DNA of 44,552 bases from Leptospirillum sp. GTDB lineage: Bacteria > Nitrospirota > Leptospirillia > Leptospirillales > Leptospirillaceae. Positions within the stretch are counted from its first letter, which is position 1; each line of letters starts with the position of its first letter. Both the position numbers and the translations under genes were made by a program. This document shows, one piece after another, positions 15,669-24,069 of this stretch. The stretch spans positions 1 through 44,552 of the forward strand of contig DAHWBS010000008.1 of NCBI GenBank assembly GCA_027323445.1, read 5' to 3'. Under the pieces are notes generated by a model, which saw nothing but the letters and a program-made list of their open reading frames with translations, made no database searches and was not told the origin of the DNA.

Positions 15669-15758
15669 TTTTACTCCCTTCTTCATTGGGTGATAAACCC
15701 GCAATTCCCACTTCGTCCAATCTAGCGCGTTAATCCTGCATTAGCAAGGGCAAAGTGA

Positions 15759-17180
15759 TCAGAGCAACCGTTCCAAAGCCTCCTTTACAACAAGATTCAG
15801 CTGCTGGCCCCCCAAAGACACAGCTCCCTGCCGCTGGATAAAAACCCTGACCATAACACGCCTGACCGGCAAGGAAAGCAAGAGTTCAGCCATTGGCTCC
15901 CTCGACAGGGTTTCCAAAAGCGGATCCCAGACCAGAAGACCACTTTTATGAAAGTCCGCCGGATTTTCTGGCCGAGTGTCCCTTGAAGCAATATCGATTC
16001 TCAAATCACCATCAGGCAACTCCAGAAGATGAGAAAGCCCTTCTTCCCGAAGCTTGACCGAAGACTCATCGGGGAAGAGCGACTGGACCTTCCCTGGGCG
16101 CCACTCGGACTCATAGACCAGCTCCCACTGTTTTTTTCTTGAAAGGAAGGATGTCCATTTTTCTCCCAGATGCTTTTTCATGGGGTTACTCTCTCTTCGC
16201 CACAACCGGACCGACTCGATGAGAGAATGATCTGTAAGAGAGAGATATCCCTCCAGATCATCCAGAGGATTTCCCAAACCCAAAAGATCGACCGTCTCCC
16301 CCAGCAACCCTGAGAGATCCATGTCAAAAAGCCTGGTCGTCCGATGGAAATAGATCTGCTGATACATGAAAGAGCGGATGACCAGAAACATCTCAAGGGC
16401 ACCGATACCCGACCGATGAAAAGAAAGGGTTTTTTCCTGAAAACGGGTATAGAAAAGAATTCGGTCAAGATCAACCGGACCGATCGAAACGCCACACATA
16501 TATGAGTCCCGTAAAACATAATCCAGGTTATCTACCGTAAAAAGCCCGGAAAACAACGGTTTCAGTGTCTTGATAAAATCCGGTGGCTCAGGAATCGAAA
16601 GGTCCTGGAGGCTTCCTTTCCCGACAAGATAGGCAATCCAGTCGGCAGACAATTTTTCTTCATCCGCGAATCGTCCTGAAGGAGACCGGTCAAGATTTTC
16701 GATCACTACCCTCATCGGTCCCCGGATAATCTCCTGGCTGATGCGCTCATGGGAGATTCCGAATCGCGCCTTGAGAACATGATCATCATAAAAATGGCAA
16801 AAAGGACCATGGCCGCTGTCATGAAAGAGAGCCGATATCCGGAGAAGCGACTCGAACAGTGACGGTGAAAGAGCGCCGGGAAAGCTTTCATTGAACCCCG
16901 GATAAAGATGGGCCGCAAATCGACCGGCGATGTGCATCGCGCCGATCGAGTGGACAAATCGGCTATGTTCTGCAGAAGGAAAGACGAGCCTTGCGCTTTG
17001 GAGCTGCAGGATTGAGCGAAGGCGCTGTATCCAGTCAGAATCGATCAGGTCTTTTTCAGAAGAGCGATCCGGACGGACCGATTTGGACACAAAGGGAATA
17101 TACCCGTGTATAGGGTCAGAGAAAAGAGAAATACCCGAAAGGGGAGAAAGATTCGGGCGGAGGTTATCGTTTTTGGACAT
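15759..17180 (-). CDS. HD-domain phosphohydrolase (dGTPase/SAMHD1-like)
   Basis: 473 aa. It has the layout of the dNTPase/HD family: DPIHGYIPF at the N-terminus, IQRLRSILQLQSARLVFPSA then EHSRFVHSIGAMHIAG (first His), and the HD pair in SALFHDSGHGPFCHFYDDHVL. LDYVLRDSYMCGVSIGPVDLDRIL contributes the last metal ligand. The reaction is probably metal-dependent phosphate release from a nucleotide, but the substrate is unknown. The ATG at 17180 lies about 10 nt after the rnpB transcript region on the same strand. Confidence 0.8.
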   Translation of the reverse strand: MSKNDNLRPNLSPLSGISLFSDPIHGYIPFVSKSVRPDRSSEKDLIDSDWIQRLRSILQLQSARLVFPSAEHSRFVHSIGAMHIAGRFAAHLYPGFNESFPGALSPSLFESLLRISALFHDSGHGPFCHFYDDHVLKARFGISHERISQEIIRGPMRVVIENLDRSPSGRFADEEKLSADWIAYLVGKGSLQDLSIPEPPDFIKTLKPLFSGLFTVDNLDYVLRDSYMCGVSIGPVDLDRILFYTRFQEKTLSFHRSGIGALEMFLVIRSFMYQQIYFHRTTRLFDMDLSGLLGETVDLLGLGNPLDDLEGYLSLTDHSLIESVRLWRRESNPMKKHLGEKWTSFLSRKKQWELVYESEWRPGKVQSLFPDESSVKLREEGLSHLLELPDGDLRIDIASRDTRPENPADFHKSGLLVWDPLLETLSREPMAELLLSLPVRRVMVRVFIQRQGAVSLGGQQLNLVVKEALERLL

Positions 17181-17435
17181 AAACCTCCCCGGGTCCGTGA
17201 AAGATGTTCATAAGCCGAGTTCTGTCATACCTCCCCCGAAAGGGAAGCAGGGTGACCATTACTCTAGGCGCAAGATTACCCTTGCGCTCAAGCGACCTTA
17301 CCCGGGAGCATAGACCGGGCCAATCTTATCCCTTGCGGGAGCGCCCCCCTATTTGGTCTTGCACCAGGCGGGGTTTACCATGCCGTCCCTGTCACCAGGT
17401 CCGCGGTGAGCTCTTACCTCGCCTTTTCACCCTTA

Positions 17436-17454
17436 CCCGGACGAATCCGGGCGG
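17436..17454. repeat. 19-nt repeat copy 1 within rnpB (P12 hairpin)
   Basis: CCCGGACGAATCCGGGCGG, identical to the copy at 17537-17555. It folds as a hairpin in the RNA and lies in the P12 position, just after GTGCCACAGAAA. Confidence 0.75.
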
Positions 17455-17536
17455 TATTTTTTCTGTGGCACTTTCCTTCCCGTCACCGGGACTGGGAGTT
17501 ACCCAGCGCCTCGCCCTTTGGTGCTCGGACTTTCCT

Positions 17537-17555
17537 CCCGGACGAATCCGGGCGG
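17537..17555. repeat. 19-nt repeat copy 2 within rnpB (P3 hairpin)
   Basis: Identical to 17436-17454. It lies immediately before the universal GAGGAAAGTCCG, so it forms the P3 hairpin. Confidence 0.75.
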
Positions 17556-17600
17556 CCACCTGAACATCTTTCACTGGACCCGGAGAAGAAGTCCGGGGAA

Positions 17601-18005
17601 TTACCGGGAAGAGACTGGCTGGTCAAGGGCCATGTTGGCCAGCGCATCCGCTCGTTTGTTTTGCTCCCGTGGTACATGCTCAAAAGAAATCCGGTCAAAG
17701 CGACCGGAGAGCTCCCTGACTTTCTGATACAGGGGAAAGAGGCCGGGACTTTTAACCTTGTAGCGCCCTGTTACCTGCCGGATCACAAGCTCGGAATCTG
17801 CCCGGACAACCACTTGCCGGATGCCCATATCGATGGCTGCAGAAAGCCCCGCGACCATCGCTTCATATTCGGCGACATTGTTTGTCCCGTCAGGAAGCCT
17901 CTTTCCCGCCTCCCCGACACACTTTCCTAGCTCATCCACAAGCGTCCATCCGAAAGAAGACGGGCCAGGATTTCCCCTGGAAGCGCCATCGCAATAAAGG
18001 ATCAA
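17601..18005 (-). CDS. rnhA: ribonuclease HI family protein
   Basis: Cleaves RNA in RNA-DNA hybrids. 134 aa from the TTG chosen here. It begins ILYCDGASRGNPGPSSFGW (first catalytic Asp). The acidic set continues with NNVAEYEAMVAGL (Glu), VRADSELVIRQV (Asp) and NKRADALANMAL (last Asp). The TTG overlaps the stop of the upstream zinc-ribbon gene (TTGA) and follows AAGG, so the longer track start at 18053 is not needed. It lacks a basic hybrid-binding handle, like many archaeal-type and short RNase HI enzymes. It is adjacent to rnpB on the same strand. Confidence 0.9.
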   Translation of the reverse strand: MILYCDGASRGNPGPSSFGWTLVDELGKCVGEAGKRLPDGTNNVAEYEAMVAGLSAAIDMGIRQVVVRADSELVIRQVTGRYKVKSPGLFPLYQKVRELSGRFDRISFEHVPREQNKRADALANMALDQPVSSR

Positions 18006-18739
18006 GACACCTTCCCATCCTCGATATAGAGCCAGCGCTGGCAATATTGACAACTCATGATCTGTTTTCTTTTCTTCACTTCAGTGACGGTCCTTGGGGG
18101 AAGGGTAATCCGGCATGACTCGCAGGCGCCATCAATCACGCGAGTGATCACCTGGCCATTTTTCTGGGAAGACCTGAGACGCTGATAAGTTTCAAGAAGA
18201 TCCTCGTCAAACCCCTCTTCAAGATCTTTTCTGGATTGTTCAATCTCTTCGATCCGCAGCTTTCGCTCTTCGCTTTCTCCGGAAACCCGATTCAACTCTT
18301 CCCGGTACCATTCTTTTTTACGGGCAAGCTCTTCTTCCAGTAACTCAATCTTTTTTGCCAGACTGGCCTGTGCTTCCAGGTTGGCAATGATCTCTTCCTC
18401 CATCCGGTCCTTTTCATCCCGGCGAAACTCCGCTTCGGACAAAAAGGCCTGAATATCGCGGGCATGCTTTAAGTCCTTCTGTCTTTTCTTGCCTTCCAGA
18501 AGAAGCATTTCCGTATCTTTCAGATCCATCTCTATTTTTTGGTGGCTAACCTCCAGACCGCGTAATTCTTCCTTCGAGCTGTCGAGGCTTTTCTCAAGGG
18601 ACTCAAGATGAGCCTTTTCCGTTTCAATGGCAGCCATAGCAATTTCTGTCTGGGCTCGTAGCCTTTGTCCTTCGAGGTCCATGGATTGCAAACGATAGAT
18701 CAGAGACAATGTCTCTTGGAGTGACTGGTCCCCTGACAA
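18002..18739 (-). CDS. coiled-coil protein with C-terminal C4 zinc ribbon (COG1579-like)
   Basis: 245 aa. Residues about 10-180 are a long charged coiled coil (EKAHLESLEKSLDSSKEELR, KRQKDLKHARDIQAFLSEAE). The C-terminus is a zinc ribbon: CESCRITLPPR and then SCQYCQRWLYIED. The combination matches the widespread COG1579/DUF164 proteins thought to bind nucleic acid; the exact role is unknown. It is coupled through TTGA to the RNase HI gene and directly follows the tRNA gene on the same strand, about 40 nt downstream of it. Confidence 0.82.
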   Translation of the reverse strand: MSGDQSLQETLSLIYRLQSMDLEGQRLRAQTEIAMAAIETEKAHLESLEKSLDSSKEELRGLEVSHQKIEMDLKDTEMLLLEGKKRQKDLKHARDIQAFLSEAEFRRDEKDRMEEEIIANLEAQASLAKKIELLEEELARKKEWYREELNRVSGESEERKLRIEEIEQSRKDLEEGFDEDLLETYQRLRSSQKNGQVITRVIDGACESCRITLPPRTVTEVKKRKQIMSCQYCQRWLYIEDGKVS

Positions 18740-18780
18740 CCGACCCCCTTTCCCGAACCTCCGGGCGATGATTTATTATA

Positions 18781-18856
18781 TGGTGGGCCCACCAGGACTC
18801 GAACCTGGAACCAACCGGTTATGAGCCGGTAGCTCTGCCCATTGAGCTATAGGCCC
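18781..18856 (-). tRNA. tRNA with CAU anticodon (probably Ile2, else elongator Met)
   Basis: Minus-strand cloverleaf: acceptor GGGCCTA / TGGGCCC with encoded CCA, D-arm GCTC-AATGGGCA-GAGC, anticodon stem ACCGG / CCGGT with loop CTCATAA, and T-arm CCAGG-TTCGAGT-CCTGG. It is not the initiator (G1-C72 pair, no GGG/CCC anticodon stem). Acceptor pairs C4-G69 and C5-G68 match the determinants recognised by lysidine synthetase TilS in tRNA-Ile2, so Ile(CAU) is favoured over Met. It sits 10 nt after the rpoD stop. Confidence 0.93.
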
Positions 18857-18866
18857 CCGCTTATCC

Positions 18867-20669
18867 CTACCAGTCAACAAAACTCTTAAGTTGCTTGCTT
18901 CTGGCGGGATGTCGAAGCTTTCTCAGCGCTTTTGCTTCAATTTGCCGGATTCTTTCCCGGGTTACATCAAAGTCCTGACCGACCTCCTCAAGGGTATGAT
19001 CCGTTGACTCGCCAATTCCGAACCTTAAACGTATAACTCTTTCCTCGCGATCAGTCAAGGTTCCGAGCGCCTTTCCAATTTTCCTGACCAGATCATACCG
19101 GACAGCAGAATCAATTGGTGAGATCGACTTCTTGTCCTCGATGAAATCCCCGAGATGGCTATCTTCCTCCTCGCCGATCGGAGTTTCAAGAGATATGGGC
19201 TCCCTTGCGATTTTCAAGACTCTCCTGACCTTCTCGACGGGCATTTGCATTTCCTTGGCAAGCTCTTCCGGAAGGGGCTCACGGCCATATTGCTGAACAA
19301 GCTGTCTTGTCGTCCGGATCAGTTTGTTGATCGTCTCTATCATGTGGACAGGGATACGGATCGTTCTCGCCTGATCAGCGATGGCTCTTGTAATGGCTTG
19401 CCTGATCCACCATGTCGCATAGGTGGAGAACTTGAACCCTCTCCGGTACTCGAACTTGTCGACAGCTTTCATTAAACCGATATTGCCTTCCTGAATCAGG
19501 TCCAGAAACTGCAATCCCCTGTTCGTGTAGCGCTTGGCGATGGAGACGACAAGACGCAAATTGGCCTTGATCAACTCGGCCTTGGCTTCCCGAACCTTCT
19601 CTTCGCCAATTTCCAGCTGCTTGGCCCTTTCCCCGATCTCGTCCGCAGACAAAAGAGCATCGGCCTCGGCCCTTCTCACCTTCTCGAGTGACTCCCGGTA
19701 GCGCAAAAAAAGCTCCTGACGATCGGAAGCGGCGAATCGTTCGGGCACAACACCATCCGATCCCATCGATTCAATTGCCTTGAGAATTTCTTCCTTCGGA
19801 ACGGCAAGTTTGCGTCGGGCCTGATCCATCTGGCGGGTTGACTGCTCAATGAGTGCAACCACTTCATGCAGCTGGCGAATCATGAGGTCCACCTGCTTTC
19901 GATGAAGCTTCATCTCCATGATCAGTTCAACGATATCGGACTTCACCTTGTTGATCTGGTCGCGACCGGCCTTTCGGCGGGAAGAGGTCTTCGGGAGGGA
20001 ATGCCAATTTTCTGCCAGTTCGTTCATCTTGGAAAAGTGTCCGGCCAGCTTTTCCGACTGAAGCATGAACTGATCCCGGGCTTCCCTGACGGCAGACGAG
20101 GTTTCTCCCTCCTCTGAGTCATCGGACTCTTCTTCCTCAAAAACATCGACGATTTCCCTGATTCCGACCACACCAGTCTCAAAGCGCTCCCTCAACAAAA
20201 GGATCGTCTTTATGGTGAAGGGCATTCCAAAAAGAATGCCGGAGACTTCCTTCTGACCTTCTTCAATCCGCTGGGCAATCGCAATCTCCCCCTCTCTCGT
20301 CAAAAGAGGGACCGCTCCCATTTCCTTCAGATAAAGCCGAACAGGATCATCAATCTTGGAAAGAGCTCCCGGAGTCATGTCCATGCCCTCGTCGGGATCT
20401 TCATCACTTTCCACGATGGCGTGGGGGTCAACCTCCTCAAAACCTTCCTCATCGTCGGAATCGACATCCCCGAAGGCACCAGCCCCTCCATCTTCCTCGA
20501 CGATATCGATATTCATGTCTCCGAAATAACTCATCAAATGATCCAGCTGATCTGATCCTATCGCCTCCGGGGGAAGGACATTGTTCAACTCATCATAAGT
20601 GAGATATCCCCTCTCCTTGCCGAGACTGATCAGGTCTTTCATTTCATTCAGTTTTTCGCCTTTGCTCAT
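18867..20669 (-). CDS. rpoD: RNA polymerase primary sigma factor (sigma70)
   Basis: 600 aa. Region 1.1 is at the N-terminus ([19 protein letters not shown]), followed by an acidic stretch (residues about 55-95). Region 1.2 contains [22 protein letters not shown] large non-conserved insert follows. Region 2 includes [20 protein letters not shown] and [15 protein letters not shown], region 3 follows, and the region 4 helix-turn-helix is [28 protein letters not shown] immediately precedes the ATG. It is the last gene of the rpsU-yqeY-dnaG-rpoD macromolecular synthesis operon and also has its own candidate promoter. Confidence 0.97.
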   Translation of the reverse strand: MSKGEKLNEMKDLISLGKERGYLTYDELNNVLPPEAIGSDQLDHLMSYFGDMNIDIVEEDGGAGAFGDVDSDDEEGFEEVDPHAIVESDEDPDEGMDMTPGALSKIDDPVRLYLKEMGAVPLLTREGEIAIAQRIEEGQKEVSGILFGMPFTIKTILLLRERFETGVVGIREIVDVFEEEESDDSEEGETSSAVREARDQFMLQSEKLAGHFSKMNELAENWHSLPKTSSRRKAGRDQINKVKSDIVELIMEMKLHRKQVDLMIRQLHEVVALIEQSTRQMDQARRKLAVPKEEILKAIESMGSDGVVPERFAASDRQELFLRYRESLEKVRRAEADALLSADEIGERAKQLEIGEEKVREAKAELIKANLRLVVSIAKRYTNRGLQFLDLIQEGNIGLMKAVDKFEYRRGFKFSTYATWWIRQAITRAIADQARTIRIPVHMIETINKLIRTTRQLVQQYGREPLPEELAKEMQMPVEKVRRVLKIAREPISLETPIGEEEDSHLGDFIEDKKSISPIDSAVRYDLVRKIGKALGTLTDREERVIRLRFGIGESTDHTLEEVGQDFDVTRERIRQIEAKALRKLRHPARSKQLKSFVDW

Positions 20670-20723
20670 TCCACCCCTCTTAATATCCGATCTTCAGGAT
20701 TGATCTCTAAAGGAACCTAACCA

Positions 20724-20752
20724 AATAAAGCACTCGAAGGAAAGCGACTCAA
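20724..20752 (-). promoter_or_regulatory. candidate internal promoter for rpoD
   Basis: In the 147-nt dnaG-rpoD gap the minus strand reads TTGAGT, 17 nt, TTTATT. Internal rpoD promoters are known in this operon in other bacteria. The match is moderate. Confidence 0.4.
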
Positions 20753-20816
20753 GAAAAATTTTAAAAATATCCAGAAAAAGGTCCTCACCTGATTCATCAA
20801 ATCCTGTCTGGAACCT

Positions 20817-22499
20817 TCAGACAAGCCGCAAGCTCGGGCCGCCACGTTTTCGGGCCTGAAGACCAAGGCGCCGAACCATCGATACAAGATCTCCCAAACG
20901 CTCGTCCCGCCCTTCCTTTCCCGGAGGAAGAGCCATCCAGGAAGCGATAAGGGCTGGTGATCCGGAGATCAGCTGCTGTATTTCAAGCGGAGAAGTCTGG
21001 TGTTTTTCCCAGAGACTTCCCAGAATATCCAGATAGTCTTTCCTCTCCAGAAATGAAAAATCTCCCAGAGACAAAACTTCGGAGGGATGGGGATCACATC
21101 CATCTCCCCACAGCCTGAACAACTCTACAAGAAGATTCTGTTCCTTGAGCTCCCCGTTTGTCGTTCGGGACTTTCGTTCGTCTCCCGGAGGGGGAAGCGG
21201 AGTCTTTCGGTCCCCTCCCTGAAGGATCCTCAACGCAAGAAGACTTTTGTCAATGCCAAAAATACCGGCTCCCATCGAGAGGAGATGATCCTGCTCCAGA
21301 GGATCAGGAACCCGCCTTACAAGAACCTCGAAGCCGGAAAGAATCTCTTCCCGACCCTCTTTTGAGAGATCAAGGGCCTGCTTCATCTGTTCAACAACGT
21401 AGGACGAAAGAAGGGGGGCGGACGATATCTTTCCCATGACCGTTTCAAGCCCGTCTCTTCGGATCCACTCATCAGGATCGAGTCCATCCGGAATCCCGGC
21501 AGCACGCACCGAAAGTCTGGAATCAAAAACCGTTTTCTCAAGAAGGCGTGCCATCGCATCCCTCCCGGCACGATCTCCGTCAAACATCAAAACCACTTCA
21601 TCAACCAATCGGGAAAGGTGGATCAAGTGGGACGATGTCAGCGCCGTCCCCAGCGGAGCGACAACATTGGTCAGGCCACACTCCGACAGGACAATCACAT
21701 CGAAGTAGCCCTCCACTACAACAGCCCGGCGGGTCTTTTCCAGTGACTCCCTCGCCTGATCCAGACCGAAAAGAACATCTTTTTTACGGTAGAAGACATG
21801 CTCGGGAGAGTTCATATACTTTGGTCCGGAACCATCAGCAAGGATCCTTCCGCCAAAAGCAACCGTCGCCCCGTTCTCGGTCCGGATGGGAATAATCAGC
21901 CGGCCGTTCATGAAGTCTCTCGATCCACCACCTCTCATCGGTCGAATGAGACCAAAAAATTCCATCTCTCTCAACCGTTCAGGGCTGGCTTCGCGAAGCA
22001 GTGGAAACGGACCGGAGGGAGAGAATCCCAAGCCGAAACGCTCCGAAGTTTTTTTGGAGATTTGACGTTTTTCGAAAAGATATTCCCTGGCAGGTCCTCC
22101 GTCAGGAGAAAAAAGGGATTTACGATACTGGGCCTCAAACTCTCGATAAAGCCCCAGGCAAACCTTCCTTCGGTCAGCCATCTCAGAGGATCCCGCCCGA
22201 TCAGGAGGCTGGATACCGGCCCGGTCCCCAAGAAATTGCAGCGCTTCGGAAAAGCTCTTGTGCTCGAGACGCTCAACGAAGCGAAAAACATCCCCCCCTG
22301 ACTGGCAGCCGAAACAGTAAAAAAGCTGCCTTTCCGGATCAATCTGAAAAGATGGGGTTTTTTCCTCATGAAAAGGGCACAAAGCTACCCAGACACGGCC
22401 CCTCTTACGTAGCGAAAGACGCCCTCCCGCTATCTCAAGGAGATCCGATGCCTTCCGAACTTTTTCAAGGTAATCCTTCCGGTCAGAAAAATCTCCCAG
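20817..22499 (-). CDS. dnaG: DNA primase, apparent CTG start
   Basis: Synthesises RNA primers at the replication fork. The N-terminal zinc motif is CPFHEEKTPSF and FYCFGCQSGGDV. The TOPRIM domain has VVVEGYFDVI and LMFDGDRAGRDAM, and a C-terminal DnaB-binding-like domain follows. The ORF track starts at a TTG (22382) right at the zinc motif, but the open frame continues upstream through DYLEKVRKASDLLEIAGGRL and the pre-zinc strand RGRVWVAL. No ATG, GTG or TTG exists between there and the in-frame yqeY stop at 22509-22511. The best candidate is CTG at 22497-22499, giving 560 aa. ACG at 22505 is an alternative. Confidence 0.85.
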   Translation of the reverse strand: MGDFSDRKDYLEKVRKASDLLEIAGGRLSLRKRGRVWVALCPFHEEKTPSFQIDPERQLFYCFGCQSGGDVFRFVERLEHKSFSEALQFLGDRAGIQPPDRAGSSEMADRRKVCLGLYREFEAQYRKSLFSPDGGPAREYLFEKRQISKKTSERFGLGFSPSGPFPLLREASPERLREMEFFGLIRPMRGGGSRDFMNGRLIIPIRTENGATVAFGGRILADGSGPKYMNSPEHVFYRKKDVLFGLDQARESLEKTRRAVVVEGYFDVIVLSECGLTNVVAPLGTALTSSHLIHLSRLVDEVVLMFDGDRAGRDAMARLLEKTVFDSRLSVRAAGIPDGLDPDEWIRRDGLETVMGKISSAPLLSSYVVEQMKQALDLSKEGREEILSGFEVLVRRVPDPLEQDHLLSMGAGIFGIDKSLLALRILQGGDRKTPLPPPGDERKSRTTNGELKEQNLLVELFRLWGDGCDPHPSEVLSLGDFSFLERKDYLDILGSLWEKHQTSPLEIQQLISGSPALIASWMALPPGKEGRDERLGDLVSMVRRLGLQARKRGGPSLRLV

Positions 22500-22508
22500 A
22501 ACCGTAGC

Positions 22509-22967
22509 TTACCCCCCCAGCAACGCTTTCACCTTTTGACTCACAACCCGGTTGTCTGCACGTCCCATGGTTCTCGGAGTCAACCACTTCATGACGGAAC
22601 CCATTTCCTTCGCCGACGCTGCTTGAGTCTCCCGTATCGCCTCAGCGATCAAGGCATCAATCTGATCATTCGATAGCGGTTCGGGCATGAACTCCCGGAC
22701 AATCACCATTTCGGCCTTCTCTTTTTCCACAAGATCTTCACGGCCACCTATCGTAAACTGGGCAACAGACTCTTCCATCTTCCGAAGCATCCCCGAGAGA
22801 AGATCGACGATTTCATCCTCTGTCAGCTGGGCATCGCGGCCCTTCTCAATCGCCTTGTTCTTGATCTGGGACATCACCATCCGGAGAATGGACAACCGCT
22901 CCTTCTGACCAGAACGCAGGCTGTCCTTGATATCCGACTGGATTCTTTCAAAAAGAGCTACCGGCAT
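22509..22967 (-). CDS. yqeY: GatB/YqeY domain protein
   Basis: 152 aa, the usual size for the stand-alone YqeY family related to the tail domain of the amidotransferase subunit GatB. Motifs: LRSGQKERLSILRMVMSQIK, REDLVEKEKAEMVIVREFMP, KEMGSVMKWLTPRTMGRADN. Its job is unclear, possibly tRNA binding. It lies 3 nt after rpsU and before dnaG in the classical operon order. The stop TAA follows a run of seven G and is in the same frame as dnaG. Confidence 0.9.
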   Translation of the reverse strand: MPVALFERIQSDIKDSLRSGQKERLSILRMVMSQIKNKAIEKGRDAQLTEDEIVDLLSGMLRKMEESVAQFTIGGREDLVEKEKAEMVIVREFMPEPLSNDQIDALIAEAIRETQAASAKEMGSVMKWLTPRTMGRADNRVVSQKVKALLGG

Positions 22968-22970
22968 CAG

Positions 22971-23168
22971 TTACCGAACCGCCATACGGGCACGCTTCAA
23001 AGCTTTCTTTCGGGCAGAAAGGGCTTTTTTCTTCAGACGCACGCTTGGCTTTTCATAGTGCTCCCTTTTCTTGATCTCGGAAAGGATTCCGGCTTTCTCG
23101 CACTGCTTTTTAAATCGCTTCAACGCACTCTCAAAAGACTCATTTTCCTTGATACGAACACCTGTCAT
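22971..23168 (-). CDS. rpsU: 30S ribosomal protein S21
   Basis: 65 aa. [20 protein letters not shown], then [20 protein letters not shown] and a strongly basic end, typical of S21. It supports mRNA binding and initiation on the small subunit. AAGGAG 5 nt before the ATG gives a strong site. It is the first gene of the macromolecular synthesis operon (rpsU-yqeY-dnaG-rpoD), with a good promoter about 55 nt upstream. Confidence 0.97.
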   Translation of the reverse strand: MTGVRIKENESFESALKRFKKQCEKAGILSEIKKREHYEKPSVRLKKKALSARKKALKRARMAVR

Positions 23169-23222
23169 ACACTCTCCTTCGTTTTTATCTGGTCTTGATT
23201 TCTAAAAAATGGACATTTGTTT

Positions 23223-23251
23223 AGTTTAACGCTTGGAAGGACTTCTGTCAA
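23223..23251 (-). promoter_or_regulatory. promoter of the rpsU-dnaG-rpoD operon
   Basis: On the minus strand, a perfect TTGACA is followed 17 nt later by TAAACT. The start point would lie near 23216, about 48 nt before the rpsU ATG. Confidence 0.6.
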
Positions 23252-23490
23252 AGAGAGAGCAGCTAGAGAGAACGACCGGAGCTTTTTGGGGAAAACATCC
23301 GGATCACAGCAGCCGGACACCGGGCAGAACGGTCCGTCATTCGTCCAGACTTTCATCTCAATCCCAAAAAAGACTATGGGATCAGTGGATTTTAACCATT
23401 CCGGATTTCTCTCCCCATAGTTTTCATGAGCGAAAAGAACACTGGACCTATTTTTTCCAATGAATTATTGTCCTCAAGAGTCCAGGGGAT

Positions 23491-23519
23491 TTGCGAAATC
23501 TTTTCTTGTCTGGTAGCAT
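23491..23519 (+). promoter_or_regulatory. candidate promoter of the HU gene
   Basis: TTGCGA and TAGCAT are separated by 17 nt. The leader would be about 125 nt. A moderate match only. Confidence 0.4.
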
Positions 23520-23622
23520 CGCACCGATATGCCGGTAATATCACAGGAAGCATGGGCTTCAGAACGGCATAAACAGGCCCCATCCCTACCGGGGTTCACC
23601 TTACATGAGCCATCATCCATAA

Positions 23623-23636
23623 GATGAGATCTCATC
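23623..23636. promoter_or_regulatory. 14-nt perfect palindrome beside the HU ribosome site
   Basis: GATGAGATCTCATC lies 5 nt before AAAGGAG. It may be an operator or a small RNA stem near the translation start. Confidence 0.35.
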
Positions 23637-23654
23637 CGAACAAAGGAGCCTTCC

Positions 23655-23954
23655 ATGGCCAAGTCCACCATGACCAAGTCCGACCTGATCGATGCTATCG
23701 CAGCCAAAAGCCCTACATTGACCAAAAAAGCTGTTGGTGAAGTGGTAGATCATCTGTTCAAGACCGTTACGGAAAGTGTTGCCAAAGGGAATGAAGTCAG
23801 TGTTGTCGGATTCGGGAAGTTTCATTCAGTCAAGAGAAAAGCACGCATGGGCAGAAACCCTGCAACGGGTGCAGCCATCAAGATCGCAGCAACAACTTCT
23901 CCACGTTTTTCGGCCGGGAAAGCCTTCAAGGACGCAGTCGCAAAAAAGAAGTAA
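23655..23954 (+). CDS. hup: HU/IHF-family DNA-binding protein
   Basis: Nucleoid protein that bends and compacts DNA as a dimer. 99 aa. It has an N-terminal helical part (MTKSDLIDAIAAKSP, TKKAVGEVVDHLFKTVTESV), then VSVVGFGKFHSVKRKAR and the DNA-binding arm GRNPATGAAIKIAATTSPRF, ending GKAFKDAVAKKK. AAAGGAG sits 6 nt before the ATG. HU versus IHF cannot be decided, but a single gene of this kind favours HU. Monocistronic with a terminator. Confidence 0.95.
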   Translation: MAKSTMTKSDLIDAIAAKSPTLTKKAVGEVVDHLFKTVTESVAKGNEVSVVGFGKFHSVKRKARMGRNPATGAAIKIAATTSPRFSAGKAFKDAVAKKK

Positions 23955-23974
23955 TCATTCTAACGTCATCATAA

Positions 23975-24017
23975 CGCCATCGGGCCTCCCAGCCGGGGTC
24001 CGATGGTGTTTCTTTCC
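23975..24017 (+). terminator. terminator after the HU gene
   Basis: CGCCATCGG and CCGATGGTG form a 9-bp stem (one wobble) around a 16-nt GC-rich loop. It is followed by TTTCTTT. Confidence 0.75.
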
Positions 24018-24069
24018 CTTCGCTGTCAACAGGAAATTTCCTCTAAAAACTCCGATCCCCTCTCCAGCC

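Larger units (their letters stand above)
17189..17583 (-). ncRNA. rnpB: RNase P RNA, bacterial type A
   Basis: Catalytic RNA that cuts the 5' leader from pre-tRNA. Read on the minus strand it has the universal GAGGAAAGTCCGAGC near the 5' end, GTGCCACAGAAAA, GGTGAAAAGGCGAGGTAAGAG, GGTAAACCCC, and ACAGAACTCGGCTTAT near the 3' end. P1 is closed by GTGAAAGATGTTCA (17561-17574) pairing with TGAACATCTTTCAC (17197-17210), extended by a second GC-rich block around a bulge. A 19-nt segment occurs twice, as P3 and P12. Exact ends are inferred from P1. Confidence 0.95.
23252..23654. other. intergenic region between the divergent rpsU and HU genes
   Basis: No credible gene; the track ORFs here lack ribosome sites and family features. 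It holds a likely HU promoter (23491-23519) and a palindrome near the HU ribosome site (23623-23636). The part from 23252 to 23490 shows nothing I can name. Confidence 0.4.

Noticed and set aside
17436-17555. CRISPR-like or mobile direct repeat
   Set aside because: The two copies are structural hairpins P3 and P12 of RNase P RNA.
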